The translations under genes were made by a program, and so were the position numbers. 64,000 bases of DNA from NCBI RefSeq assembly GCF_000002865.3, contig NW_001865060.1, forward strand, positions 114,682-178,681, read 5' to 3'. Below are positions 36,162-47,550 of this stretch, one piece after another. Numbering within the stretch: position 1 is the stretch's first letter; each line of letters begins with the position of its first letter. This DNA comes from Monosiga brevicollis MX1. Lineage: Eukaryota; Opisthokonta; Choanoflagellata; Craspedida; Salpingoecidae. The notes under the pieces are model-generated. The model was given only the letters and a program-made list of their open reading frames with translations, searched no databases and was not told the DNA's origin.

Positions 36162-36513
36162 AGGCAGGAGGAGCGTGGGCCCGCTCTGAATTTCATTTTA
36201 GAAGCCTCAAATTCTCTTTTTGTTTGTCGAGTCCCCATACGCCCGCGAACAGCAAGGGCAAACCAATGAGCACTCGCATTGTCATCAACGACACAGTGGT
36301 GCACCCATAAGGAGGCGCCTAGCTTTTCTTTTCTTTTCTTTTCTTTTCATTTTTTTTTTTTTTTTTTTTTTTTTTTTCACGATAACAAGAAGAAGAAGGG
36401 GGTGTTCACACCAAGAGGTTCAATTTATGCCACATGACAGGTAAGATTATGACCAAAAAGAAAAGAAGAAGAAAATGAAGCTTGGTCCACAGCGTTCAAG
36501 CATAAAAGTATGT
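36162..36513. other. Short intergenic between convergent genes, T-rich
   Basis: 3' sequence of the RhoGEF and tropomyosin genes, with TTTTC repeats and a T27 run (36351-36377). No gene. Confidence 0.6.
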
Positions 36514-37747
36514 CTAGATGTCACTCAGCTCGGACAGAGTCTCCTCGAGCTCGGCCTTGACCTTTTTGTACGCCTCGGTGGTCTTTTCGAGATCAGCTAC
36601 AGCAAGGTTGCCAACGACAAGCAACGTGATGTGAGCGGAGGAAGAATTGCGTGCGCAAACATGCCAAGTCGAGCGATATGCTCAAAAAGACGAGCGGCGT
36701 ACCTTCCATCTGGTCGTTCTCAATTTCAAGCTCCTTAACGCGGCGACGAGCCTCCTCGAGTTCACGGGAGAGGTTGTCGTGATCGCGCTTGAGCTCACGC
36801 ATGCGCTCAGTGGAGCCTTCCTCGGCAATTTGGGCCTGTTCCTCACTAATTTCACGGCTGCGCAATTCGTTGGCAGTGGCGTCCAGCTCGCGTTCCAGCT
36901 CGCGAACCTTCTCCTCTGCAACCTCAGCACGCTCCTCGGCCTTTTCCAGGTCGTCCTCGGTGAGCTGCAGCTTGCGGGTAGCCTCGGCGTGAGAGCGCTC
37001 GACGTCATCAAACTGGCGCTTGAGGTCCTTGTACTTGTCCTCGAGAGCTTCGGCCTTGCCAAAGTCATTGTCCTGGGTAGCTTCAAGGCGCTGAAGCTTG
37101 CGCGAGGCATCCTCTGCCTCTTGTTCAGCATCCCGGAGACGTGTTTGCATCGACTGCAGGCGCTCTGTCAGCATCAAAAGGGCAGGAAAGTAGTGTGAGA
37201 GGCATAGGCTGGGGGATAGGGAAGAGGATTTAGGTGGAGGTACGCTTTGAAGATGAGGCCCGCACGGCCTCGGAGACAATTTGAGGCGTGGCTGCTTACC
37301 CTCAGCCTTGTCCAAATCATCTTCGGTCAGGGTCAGCTTGCGCTTGGCATCGTTGGCCTCGGCCTCGGCCTGCAAGCGAGCGTGCGGGCAAAACATCAGA
37401 CGAGGCGCCAAAGTTCATGTTCAACGTGTCTTGGGTCACACGCGAGGAAGAGCAAAGAAGAGAAAAGAGCATTGGTAGGGGTCCGATTCCGAGGGTGGGG
37501 CAATGGATAAAACAATGTTTGGATGTGTGTTCGTGCTCACGACAAAGGCGGGAGGAGGACCAGAGCTGGGGGGGTGGGGGGGGGGTATCGATCGGTGGAA
37601 CGACGAGCGAGTTCAAGGGAAACGTACGGCCGATGCGCGCTCGTTGGCAGCACGAAGCTTCTCCTCGAGTTGCTCGACCTTTTCGGCGTTGGCGTCGGCC
37701 TCCTCGCGCAACGCGAGCATCTTGGCCTTGATCTTTTCCATTGCCAT
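36514..37747 (-). CDS. Tropomyosin, short (non-muscle-length) form, about 247 aa
   Basis: Four exons. Exon 1 (37747-37628, 40 codons) reads MAMEKIKAKMLALREEADAN. Exon 2 follows (EAEANDAKRKLTLTEDDLDK). Exon 3, near 37166-36700, is the main coiled coil and holds RKLQLTEDDLEKAEERAEVA, which matches the tropomyosin block [20 protein letters not shown]. Exon 4, near 36598-36514, gives EKTTEAYKKVKAELEETLSE and the end LSDI. Heptad periodicity is continuous, with no Pro or Gly breaks in the body. The total of about 247 residues equals six-period, low-molecular-weight tropomyosins. It should polymerise head to tail along actin and regulate myosin and cofilin access. It lies close to the RhoGEF, with alpha-actinin farther upstream. 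Confidence 0.85.
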
Positions 37748-38166
37748 CTTGATGGGTCTTTGTGTGTACGTAAGGAACGGCGGTTAGAGCAGGTTCAGTC
37801 TATCCGAAGGGGATGGGCCATCAGGGCCGTGGCCAAGTGAGATTTCAAGTGCAAAGGCGTCGCCGATGCGGGCAGGGTGGCCACTGGCCAGAGATACCAC
37901 TGAACCAGGTCCAGCACCAAGCTCTTCTTGCCCGAAAGCACGAATTTGTGTTGATTTTTCCCTTTTGGCAGTGCTAGGGATCCACCCGTCACTGCAACCA
38001 CAAACCCCCTTGTAGTGCTCGCTAGCTTTTGGTACCAGGACAGTCACGGGCATCCAGCACGACCCACGATGGCGGCGTTGTAGCCCCCTGCCTGACAGCG
38101 CTGACGTCGTGCCCCTCGCGCGCACACACACACACACACGCGCAACCGCCACTTACATGAACAGTA

Positions 38167-38208
38167 AATGAGAGAGAGAGCTTGAGAGCTTGAGAGAGAG
38201 CTTGAGAG

Positions 38209-38244
<36 letters not shown>

Positions 38245-38345
38245 AGAGTTTGAGAGAGAGTTTGCGAGAGAGAGTTTGCGAGAGAGAGTTTGCGAGAGAG
38301 AGTTTGCGAGAGAGAGTTTGCGAGAGAGAGTTTGAGAGAGAGACA
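38167..38345. repeat. GA-rich minisatellite with 14-bp units
   Basis: GAGAGCTTGAGA units at the left give way to a pure GA tract. About six tandem GAGAGAGAGTTTGC copies follow. Confidence 0.93.
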
Positions 38346-38712
38346 AAGAGAGCTAGAGAGAGAAGCAGAGATTTTAATTTTATAGTCAGAGATGGAGAGG
38401 GATCGAGAGAGGATTTGAGAGGTGAGGGCGTGAAACAGAGATAAATAAAGAGTAAGGCAGAGAATTGAATCAAGTGTTACAAACGCAGTGGCAGCGTGGC
38501 AGAGAGGCAGCGGCAGGGACGCAGGGGTCGCCAGGGCAGCGGGGGAGGGCGACAGCGTGGGGTTGCCTTTGGCGGCCATGCGTCAACCAAACACGTCGTG
38601 GCACCTCGGCTGTTGTTTTGGAGTCGAGGTCGTCAGGTATGGCACATTCCTTTCGTGTTACAGCCTTGACGTGACTTGAATCGATCTCTCTACCGGGCAG
38701 TCACTTGAGCAG

Positions 38713-38973
38713 CTACCGCGAGGCTTCTCCCCCTCCCCTGTCCCAGCTGCTGTCCAGGGGCCTGTGCCCCACTGGGCTCTGGGACCATGGTCTTGTTGAG
38801 CCGAGGCTGCACTGCCATATCTTGATTGCACCGCCTGGTCTTCTCATCTGGCGCGCGCGCAAGCCCTTGACCACGGCCATGTCCGCTCCCTTTGCTCGCT
38901 TCCATAGCAAGCGCAACAGCCAAAAGGAGACCAACAACAGACACACCGCCGTGATGTACCCATAGTGGCTCAT
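38713..38973 (-). CDS. Possible small single-pass membrane protein, 86 aa
   Basis: The frame reads MSHYGYITAVCLLLVSFWLL, then RLLWKRAKGADMAVVKGLRA and a basic, Trp/Arg/Gly-containing tail. The hydrophobic N-terminal helix followed by positive charges is what a signal anchor looks like. There is no family match, no intron, and nothing in the neighbourhood that supports it. It could equally be chance. Confidence 0.25.
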   Translation of the reverse strand: MSHYGYITAVCLLLVSFWLLRLLWKRAKGADMAVVKGLRARQMRRPGGAIKIWQCSLGSTRPWSQSPVGHRPLDSSWDRGGGEASR

Positions 38974-39457
38974 TCACAGCTACAAACGGCAGCGCCCCGC
39001 GCATCCATCAAAGCCCCAACAGCTGCACATCAACGTCGGGACCCAGCCGTCAGGGGAGCCAGGCCATGGCGCTGCCGTTTGAGCCGAGCGACTCGTAGGT
39101 TGCTGACAAGTTTGACAAGGTTGATCCCACCGCCCCCTGAAACATGAAAAGATTGAACCCTTCAAACCACCACCCAAACTATTCACAAATCGGCTGTCCC
39201 CGAGCCCGCCTAAAAAAAGGCCGATCCGCCCCAAATAGCTTTTATCTGACAACAATCTGACAATTCAGAATGTCAGAGAAAATTGGGTTCCGCAACCTCG
39301 TGCTCTCTCTCTCTCTCTCGTTTTTTCTCTCTCTCGCGTCTCGGCGCGCGCTCTCTCGCTCGCTGCACCACCACCACCACCACCTCCTCCTCCTCCTGTT
39401 CTTCCTCCTTCTCCTCCTCCTTCTCATCACGGCGCGTGTTGGTTGGTGGGTGGGTGG

Positions 39458-41142
39458 ATGGAGATGGTCAGTCGAATGGCAATGGCATCGTTTGCTGCCA
39501 AGTCGCTGCGCATGCGTGCGCCAAGCGCGGGCCTGGTCACGCGGCTGCAACAGCATGCGCTGCGCCAGCCCGCGCGCGCCGCGGCAGGCCTCTCCCCGAT
39601 GATTCTCAATACGACAGCACCGCTTGGGGTCCACCAGCGCAACCACGGCACAGCCCGCAAGCGCAAAGTTGCCGCAGATGGACCTGGATTTGAAGACTTT
39701 TTGCGACAGTCTTCCACCCCACTCGCAGACGACAAGGCCGACCCCGACAAGTATCGCCCGCGCGACGCGCCCTATGCCCCTATCGACGAGCAATCGCTTC
39801 TCGGCCGCAAGGTTCACATTGAGGCCTACGGCTGTCAAATGAACGTTAGCGATGCGGAAATTGCCTGGTCCATTCTCAAAAACGCCGGCTGTGTCCGTTG
39901 TGATACGGCGGAAGAGGTCCGTTGGTTGTCCAGGCCTACCCCGTGCACAGGCATGGCCTCTGATCATCTAAAATGGCTTCCTGACCACGGGTGGGTTTCA
40001 AGTGCTCAAACTGGCTTGCGTTGTGGATTATAGGCCGATGTCACGTTGCTCGTCACCTGCGCCATCCGTGAGAATGCAGAAAACAAAATCTGGTCTCGCC
40101 TCAACCAGCTCAAGGCGCACAAGCGTCGGCTTGGCCGAACTCGCAACTTTCAGATTGGCGTCTTGGGCTGCATGGCTGGTTGGTTTGCCTTGACGTCCCT
40201 AGTTGCTTCGTGTCCCTCCCTCCCTGCCGTTTGTCCTGCCCCCACACTCTCGTCCTGGTAACCTGTTGGTCCTTCTCTCGTCCTCCTGGCCTCATGTTGT
40301 TCTTGGCCGCATCAACTGATGGTGTCCGCCAGAGCGCCTCAAGCACAAGCTCTTGGAGCAGGAAAAAGCCATTGATCTGGTCGCTGGGCCCGATGCCTAC
40401 CGTGATTTGCCCCGCATGCTCATGGACTCGGCTCAGGGTCAAGCGCAGGTGAGATCTTTGCTTCTCACCCAGCCCCTCCCCTCGGTTTCCTCGTGTAAGC
40501 GCTTCTCATCTCACCCGCACGCTCCCCATGCTTGTGCAACCACACTCTTCTTTTGTCGTTGCTGTCTGCCTGATCAGGTCAATGTTCTGCTCTCTCTGGA
40601 TGAGACCTATGCCGACATTACCCCCGTGCGCACCAATCCCAACTCGCCGGCGGCCTTTGTGTCCATCCAGCGCGGTTGCGCCAACAACTGCTCGTACTGC
40701 ATTGTTCCCTTTACGCGAGGGCGCGAGCGCAGCCGCCAGATTGAGACCATCGTTGAGGAAGTTGCTCATCTTAGCCGCCAGGGAGTCAAGGAAGTCACCC
40801 TTCTCGGCCAAAACGTCAACTCGTACCGCGATCTCACGGGCATTGACGATGTACGCAACGAGCCCGTCGTGAGCATGGCCAAGGGCTTTGGCACCATCTA
40901 CAAGCCTCGTCGTGGAGGCCGCGGCTTTGGTGAGCTGCTCCGTGCTGTGGCCGAGGTTGATCCGACCATGCGCATCCGCTTTACATCGCCCCACCCCAAG
41001 GACTTTCCCGACGACGTTCTCGAGGCCATTGCTACCACCCCTAACATTTGCAAGCAAATTCACATCCCGGCTCAAAGTGGCAGCACCCGCATGCTCGAGC
41101 TGATGCGCCGCAAGTACGCGGGACCAACTGCTCTTTCTTCCT

Positions 41143-41183
<41 letters not shown>

Positions 41184-42248
41184 CCCTTTTCTACTTTGCT
41201 GCACCTCATCGCACCTCGCCGGCCTGTGGTCGTAGTCACACTCGCGAAGCGTATCTTGATCTTGTGCAGCACATGCGTCAAGTGATTCCTGGTTTGTCGC
41301 TTCGCAGCCTGCTCCTGCCATCCCTGTAATTCTAGGCCACCCGCCCGTGTGGTTTGGGCATGGGCTCACATGGCTGGCTTGGTGACACGTGTTTTTGTTG
41401 TAGGTGTGGCACTGAGCAGCGACTTTATTGCGGGTTTCTGTGGTGAGACGGAGGCGGATCACGAGGATACGCGCAGTTTGATCGAGATGGTTGATTATGA
41501 CATGGCCTTTCTCTTCGCCTACAGCATGCGTGCCAAGGTAAGACTGCAGTTACCGATGAGCCATGCGGAGGACCGTGGATATGTGTCAGGCTTTTGACGC
41601 GGCGCAATGGCGCGGTGTAGACGCATGCCTACCACCGGATGCAAGACGATGTTCCCGAGGACGTGAAGAAGCGTCGCCTGGAGGAGATTCGTGATCAATT
41701 CTATGGCGGAGCCACGCTCAAGAATCAGCGCCGGTGCGTACTGGGGCGGGCAGCAGCCGTGGGCGACTTGGATGCGTGACTGACCTGTTGAATCTTGTTT
41801 TCATTTCCGTTCCCAGAATCGGCTCGTTGCAATTGGTGCTCGTGGAGAAGCGCAGCCGTCGCAATCAGGACGAGTGGAGCGGTCGGACCGATGGCAACAT
41901 TCGTGCCGTCTTCACCGACGCTGAGGTATGTGTTTGTGATTCTTGTTTGTGCGGGTTAAGGACAGCAACAACGTCGGGACAACATCAATCTTGGGCCTGA
42001 TGGGATCTCAAGCGGCGAAAGGACTGCGTTGCCGTGCTCATCAACGTGATGATGACGTGTCTACTCGGCTTGCCTTACCATAGGTTCCAGATGTTCAGGG
42101 CTTGTTGCGCCGTGCCAACGTCGGCGAGTACGTGGTGGTACAGATCGAGGGTGCAACGGCCATGACGCTGCGCGGGCGACCCCTGGCCATTGTGGAGCAG
42201 CCCAATCTGAGCGTATTGGAGTCTTTCGGTACTGAGCTCGATGCGCGC
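39458..42248 (+). CDS. CDK5RAP1: CDK5RAP1-type tRNA methylthiotransferase (radical SAM), 3' end in gap
   Basis: Converts i6A37 to ms2i6A37 in (mostly mitochondrial) tRNAs. The N-terminus ([20 protein letters not shown]) is Arg/Ala-rich, as in a mitochondrial presequence. The MiaB-type N-domain follows with [33 protein letters not shown] and IGVLGCMA, giving the three auxiliary-cluster cysteines. The radical SAM motif is [20 protein letters not shown] (CxxxCxxC, near 40675-40710). It continues with [73 protein letters not shown] and a TRAM-like end, [20 protein letters not shown]. About ten exons; one intron holds a T40 run. The stop codon is not visible because of the gap, but the TRAM region is nearly complete. 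Confidence 0.92.
41144..41183 (+). repeat. Intronic T40 homopolymer
   Basis: Forty consecutive T on the sense strand inside a CDK5RAP1 intron, upstream of the exon encoding [15 protein letters not shown]. Confidence 0.95.
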
Positions 42249-43236
42249 NNNNNNNNNNNNNNNNNNNNNNNNNNNNNNNNNNNNNNNNNNNNNNNNNNNN
42301 NNNNNNNNNNNNNNNNNNNNNNNNNNNNNNNNNNNNNNNNNNNNNNNNNNNNNNNNNNNNNNNNNNNNNNNNNNNNNNNNNNNNNNNNNNNNNNNNNNNN
42401 NNNNNNNNNNNNNNNNNNNNNNNNNNNNNNNNNNNNNNNNNNNNNNNNNNNNNNNNNNNNNNNNNNNNNNNNNNNNNNNNNNNNNNNNNNNNNNNNNNNN
42501 NNNNNNNNNNNNNNNNNNNNNNNNNNNNNNNNNNNNNNNNNNNNNNNNNNNNNNNNNNNNNNNNNNNNNNNNNNNNNNNNNNNNNNNNNNNNNNNNNNNN
42601 NNNNNNNNNNNNNNNNNNNNNNNNNNNNNNNNNNNNNNNNNNNNNNNNNNNNNNNNNNNNNNNNNNNNNNNNNNNNNNNNNNNNNNNNNNNNNNNNNNNN
42701 NNNNNNNNNNNNNNNNNNNNNNNNNNNNNNNNNNNNNNNNNNNNNNNNNNNNNNNNNNNNNNNNNNNNNNNNNNNNNNNNNNNNNNNNNNNNNNNNNNNN
42801 NNNNNNNNNNNNNNNNNNNNNNNNNNNNNNNNNNNNNNNNNNNNNNNNNNNNNNNNNNNNNNNNNNNNNNNNNNNNNNNNNNNNNNNNNNNNNNNNNNNN
42901 NNNNNNNNNNNNNNNNNNNNNNNNNNNNNNNNNNNNNNNNNNNNNNNNNNNNNNNNNNNNNNNNNNNNNNNNNNNNNNNNNNNNNNNNNNNNNNNNNNNN
43001 NNNNNNNNNNNNNNNNNNNNNNNNNNNNNNNNNNNNNNNNNNNNNNNNNNNNNNNNNNNNNNNNNNNNNNNNNNNNNNNNNNNNNNNNNNNNNNNNNNNN
43101 NNNNNNNNNNNNNNNNNNNNNNNNNNNNNNNNNNNNNNNNNNNNNNNNNNNNNNNNNNNNNNNNNNNNNNNNNNNNNNNNNNNNNNNNNNNNNNNNNNNN
43201 NNNNNNNNNNNNNNNNNNNNNNNNNNNNNNNNNNNN
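42249..43236. other. Assembly gap (988 N)
   Basis: A run of N. Its right edge opens directly into a GA repeat, so the missing sequence probably includes more of that array plus the CDK5RAP1 3' end. Confidence 0.99.
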
Positions 43237-43255
43237 AGAGAGAGAGAGAGAGCTT

Positions 43256-43286
<31 letters not shown>

Positions 43287-43375
43287 AGAGAGAGAGAGAG
43301 AGCTTGAGAGAGAGAGAGAGAGAGAGTTGAGAGAGAGAGAGAGTGAGAAAGAAGAGAGCTTGAGAGCTTGAGAGA
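43237..43375. repeat. GA repeat with GAGCTTGAGA units
   Basis: (GA)n interrupted by AGCTTGAGAG units. It borders the second gap. Sequence from 43376 to 43747 shows no gene and is likely the 5' region of the PTB adaptor. Confidence 0.93.
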
Positions 43376-43747
43376 TTTGGCAGCGGGGTTGAATCCTCCA
43401 GTTTCCTGTTGTATTCTGGTGCGTGCATGTGGTGTTGGGATGCAGATGGGCAGTCGGGTAGTTTGATGGGTGCCGATGCATTGGAAGCGGGGGGAGGGGA
43501 TCAGTGGACCTGCATGTAGAGGCGTCGGTGGGCTGTGAGGGAGTACACGTTGGTCTGCCATTACACTGTGCGCGTGCCCATGTGCGCTGTGTAGTCCGCC
43601 CCCCTTTTTTTCGCGTCTTCACTGGTCTTCCAACTCCCTGTGCTCGCGTCTGCGCGGGGTGTGCCCGTTGATCCTGCTGATTTGCTACGCACGTCTCATG
43701 TACCACTGTCTCCTGCGATTGCTCGGTCTGTAGGAGTCACCGCCCTC

Positions 43748-46296
43748 ATGCCTTTTGGTCGCAAATCCAGCGCGCGTCGCAGGTGCGACAGTTTGGCTCC
43801 TCGCTCATTTGCGTTCCAGCCCTCTCGTCTGCATCGGCCCACGCTTTCAGGCCCCAAAGCTGTGCCTCTCTCCTGAACGTTGGCTCTCATGCTCTCTCGC
43901 TTTGCAAGCTCATCCCCGCATCCCCGCTTCTTGATCCTCCGGCCCGATGCCATAGTCGTCGCAATGAGGACATCACGCAGGAGCCGGATGAGGGCTGGAT
44001 CCACGATGACAATGCCCTCATGCTGGGTGATGGCTTTTTCTACAGCTACCCCGTCGAGGTGAATTCTTCATCGATTCGCACACAGCTGCAAAGATCTTTC
44101 GCCCTGGGAAGCTGCCCGATTCGCGCGCTGCTTGGCAGAGTCTCACTGCCTTTTGGTGTGTGCCTGCCTGCTCCAAACTCGGGATGACCCATATTTTCCG
44201 TCTAGTTTTTGGGCAGCGTTGAGATTCCCAAGAGCATGAACGAAGTGGCCTTGGGCAGCCGCACTCAGATCGTGCGGTACGGACCATCACCAAGTTGGAT
44301 CCTAGCTCGGTTCTCCAAGCTTGCTCTCACCTGCGCCCATGCTTCTGTCTCGTTCCTGGGATTCGCTTGTTCGTCGAATCAACCCACAGCTACCTCATGA
44401 ATCGTCTGATGGTGGAGACCAAGCGCCTCAAAAAGGCGGGCAAGCCCCCTAAAGGGTTTGATGAGTTTGTCAACGGACCCATCACCTCGGCTGAGGTCCC
44501 CGTCAGTTTTGGCATCGCCGCCGACGGCATGGTCGTTGTTCTCAACACCCCCAACGTATGTTTGTCTTACCCCAGCCGTGTGCTTTCACCCATCATTCCC
44601 TCACTCATTTCGTCCCTACCGATCACCCCTCCCATTGCCCGGCCTCGTGCAGCAACGCCCCGACGAGCAACCCCCGGTTCGTCTCTTGTCTTTTCGCCGG
44701 CCCCCGCCTCCCTCAACTCAACAGGCCCGGGGAATTAAAAAGACATCATTTCAAGTCTTACGCTCGTGTCTCACAACCCGTCGGACCCCTTTTTTTATTC
44801 TATTGGTTGCTGCTTCCTGTTGGGCCTGCACTCGCAGCTGCTCTTTTACCACGCCATGCGGATGATCTCCATCGCCACCGGTGGCGACCAGGATACCTAT
44901 GAACTTGTTTCCTATGTCGCCAAGGATGCGTCGGGCAAACGAAGTACGGGCACGGGTTGCCAGTGGACTGCATGGTTCCTCCTCGCTTCTCGACCGTTCC
45001 GAGTCTCACACCCCCTGCGCCAACACCACCTCGAATACAGGCTGCTTCATCTTCAACTGCGGTGATGACGCTGATGATGTGCTCACAACGCTCGGCCAGT
45101 CCTTCCTGTTGGCTCAAGAACTGGCTCTGAAGAAGCGCGAGCGCCCCAAAACAGACTCAGTCAAGAAGGAGTATCTCGACATGGTGCCTGAAAGCGATGA
45201 GGCTGAGGAGCATGTGTACGGCGACGCCTCAGTGGTTTGTTGCGCAACTTCCCGCCACCCTGTTCGAAGCGCTCTGCATCACACTTCTCATCTGGCTTGC
45301 TGCCTCACTTCAATCAGACGTCAGCTATGGCCAATGCTATCCAGGAGCAGCCTGCCTACGACGTGGCCACGCCGGCAATCGCGGAGCAGCCATCTTATGA
45401 CGTGGCCATCGGTGCCGCACCCGTCTTGCCCGATGAGGTTGTGTACGACAACCCTCTCAGCGCAGTGCCCACCCCGGGTCGCGTCATCACCTCCCCGGTG
45501 CGTCCTTATCTTCAATGCCTATCCTGTTCAAGGAATCGTTCCTCAACTGCTCGTCGCCGTCGCGCTCTCACGACCTTGTGATGACCTTCATACAGTCGTA
45601 CGAAACAGCTCGCAACGACATGCCCAGCGAACCGGTACAATCATCGCCTGTTGCTGTTGGCATACGTCCCGCTTGCCTCACACTCAAAATTCTCACGGCT
45701 GAAGGCGACCAGAAAAATAATAGATGGCCCGCAAACCTGTCGTCTCACCTATCACTGATTTTGTGCCTCACATAGTTGTATGACACGGCAACGACCAAGA
45801 TTGTCAAGGCCTTGAACAAGCGTGACTCGATTCGTCGTTCCATGGTGCGTGATGGCTGTGGCTTCTCATTTGGACTTGAATGCCTGGTACCGACGACACA
45901 ACTGTCATTGCCAGCTGACTCTTGTGTGATTGCACCAATTTTTTTTATTGGGTACAGCGCGCCTCCATGAAGCAATCCACGAAGCGCGAGTCGCGCAAGG
46001 TCAAGAAGAACACCCCTCCCGCAGAAGAGCTCTCAAGTATGCCCCAAGACGTGGTGCTGTTTCGAGTCGAGCAATAACGTTGGCGCTTGGCTCATACTCA
46101 CATCTCCGTTGTCTCATCTCTCACAGAGGAGGAGGTGCAATTGCGCAAGGCAGAACAGGAGGAGATGGCACGCCCCTCCTGGATCTGCATTTCCGAAACA
46201 GCCAAGGAAGAGGCGTCTGGCACCGACTTGGCATCGCTTCTCTCGCAATTCAAGCAACAGGCCATCCAAGACGACTCGGATGAGGGCGAAGAGTAA
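43748..46296 (+). CDS. SHC-like PTB-domain adaptor without SH2, multiple Tyr motifs
   Basis: Exon 1 (43748-43782) encodes MPFGRKSSARR. Later exons give MLGDGFFYSYPVE, then the PTB domain: FLGSVEIPKSMNEVALGSRT and QIVR joined to YLMNRLMVETKRLKKAG, GIAADGMVVVLNTPN, then LLFYHAMRMISIATGGDQDT, YELVSYVAKDASGKR, CFIFNCGDDADDVLTTLGQS and FLLAQELALKKRERP. These follow the SHC PTB (VRYLGCVEVLQSM, ISFASGGDPDTAEYVAYVAK, CHILECPEGLAQDVISTIGQ). Downstream are tyrosine motifs YLDM (about 45171), YGDA, a duplicated EQP[AS]YDVA, YDNP (about 45445) and YDTA (about 45779). A basic segment (MKQSTKRESRKVKK) and an acidic end (DDSDEGEE) follow. No SH2 or CH2-like domain is seen. YLDM fits a PI3K SH2 site and YDNP a GRB2 site. 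About nine exons. Confidence 0.82.
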
Positions 46297-46794
46297 CCTC
46301 GGATCACATAATTCGATACTCTTCTGGTGATGAATATCCATCGCTTGAGCCAGCTGTTCGTTGCCTTGTGTTGTTTGCTTTTGCTGTCTTTTCTATCCTT
46401 TACGTTTCTTCCTTTTCTTTTGACTATTGCTTGCTTGCCTTGATCTTGACGTAATAATTGAGTCTGGTTTGTATGGAGCTTCGCCAAAACCGAACCAATG
46501 CTGAAACCGAGCCAATCATGAGAGGAAAACCTCGGTACTTCTGGATTTGCCAACTGCAAGAAAAAAAAGTCTCCCCAAGTTTGAGCCATCACCTTGACTG
46601 TCCGCACGGCGCACGTACAAGGCACTGGCCAGCAAGCTTGCTTAGAACATTCATGCACAGCAATCTTGGTAAGCCAAATCAAGCAACAAGGAAAAAGGAG
46701 AAAAAGAAGGCAGCAAAAGAAGAAAGGGAAATCAAGAATGAAGGGCGGGGTAAACAAGGGTACGGTGTCGAGCGCAGTGCGATTTCGAGTAAGC
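46297..46794. other. 3' intergenic between convergent genes
   Basis: Sequence between the stops of the PTB adaptor and DNAJC7. No gene recognised. Confidence 0.5.
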
Positions 46795-47515
46795 CTAATA
46801 GTCGTCGTCAAAGCCAAAGCCACCGCCACCGCCAAAGCCGCCAAAACCGCCGCCTGGAAAGCCGCCGCCGCCAAAGCCACCGCGACCACCACCAAACTGG
46901 AATCCACCGCCGCCTGACGATGCCAAAAGGGCCATTTGCAAGCAACAGAGTCTGCCATAAGAAAACCGCGTGCTTGCGCATGTATCAAAAACAACGGTAG
47001 GCGCCTCGTGCGGGCACAGACGCCAAGACACACAGAGGAGTTGAATCGTAATGCGCGGGCCCGGCAAAAACTAACCGGCGAACATTTGGGCAAACATGGC
47101 GTTGACATCGACGCCGCCACCCGGGCCGTGACCATGGCCGTTGATCTCATCTAGATCTTCGCCGTTGTCGTACCGATGCTTTTTCTGGGGGTCGCTAAGA
47201 ATGGCGTACGCCTCGCCTACATGACACACGCAGCGTCGCGGTGTAAGTTGTAGTCAACAGGACAGCGGCCTGCGCGATACAAACAGCAAAAGGTGACGAG
47301 CGTCGCCACTGACCAATCTCCTTAAACTTGGCTTCAGCCTGATCCTTTTCTTCGGGTGGCACGCGATCAGGATGGCAACGCAAAGCGGCCTTTTTGTAGG
47401 CGCGCTTGATGTCGCTGTCCGAAGCATCCTGTCCATCGGGCACAGTCAAACGAGCTGTCAGCTCGGCCGCTCAACAAATATGTAGTAGGAGCAAGAAAAG
47501 AAAAGAAAAGATATA

Positions 47516-47550
<35 letters not shown>

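Larger units (their letters stand above)
37748..39457. other. Intergenic with GA minisatellite
   Basis: About 1.7 kb between divergent genes. It holds a GA-rich array (38167-38345) with tandem 14-bp GAGAGAGAGTTTGC units, a CA stretch near 38124-38140, and CTC-rich sequence before CDK5RAP1. One small possible gene (38713-38973, minus) is listed separately. Confidence 0.6.

Noticed and set aside
42061-43706. Open frames of 338-543 codons spanning the second gap
   Set aside because: They consist mostly of undetermined bases.
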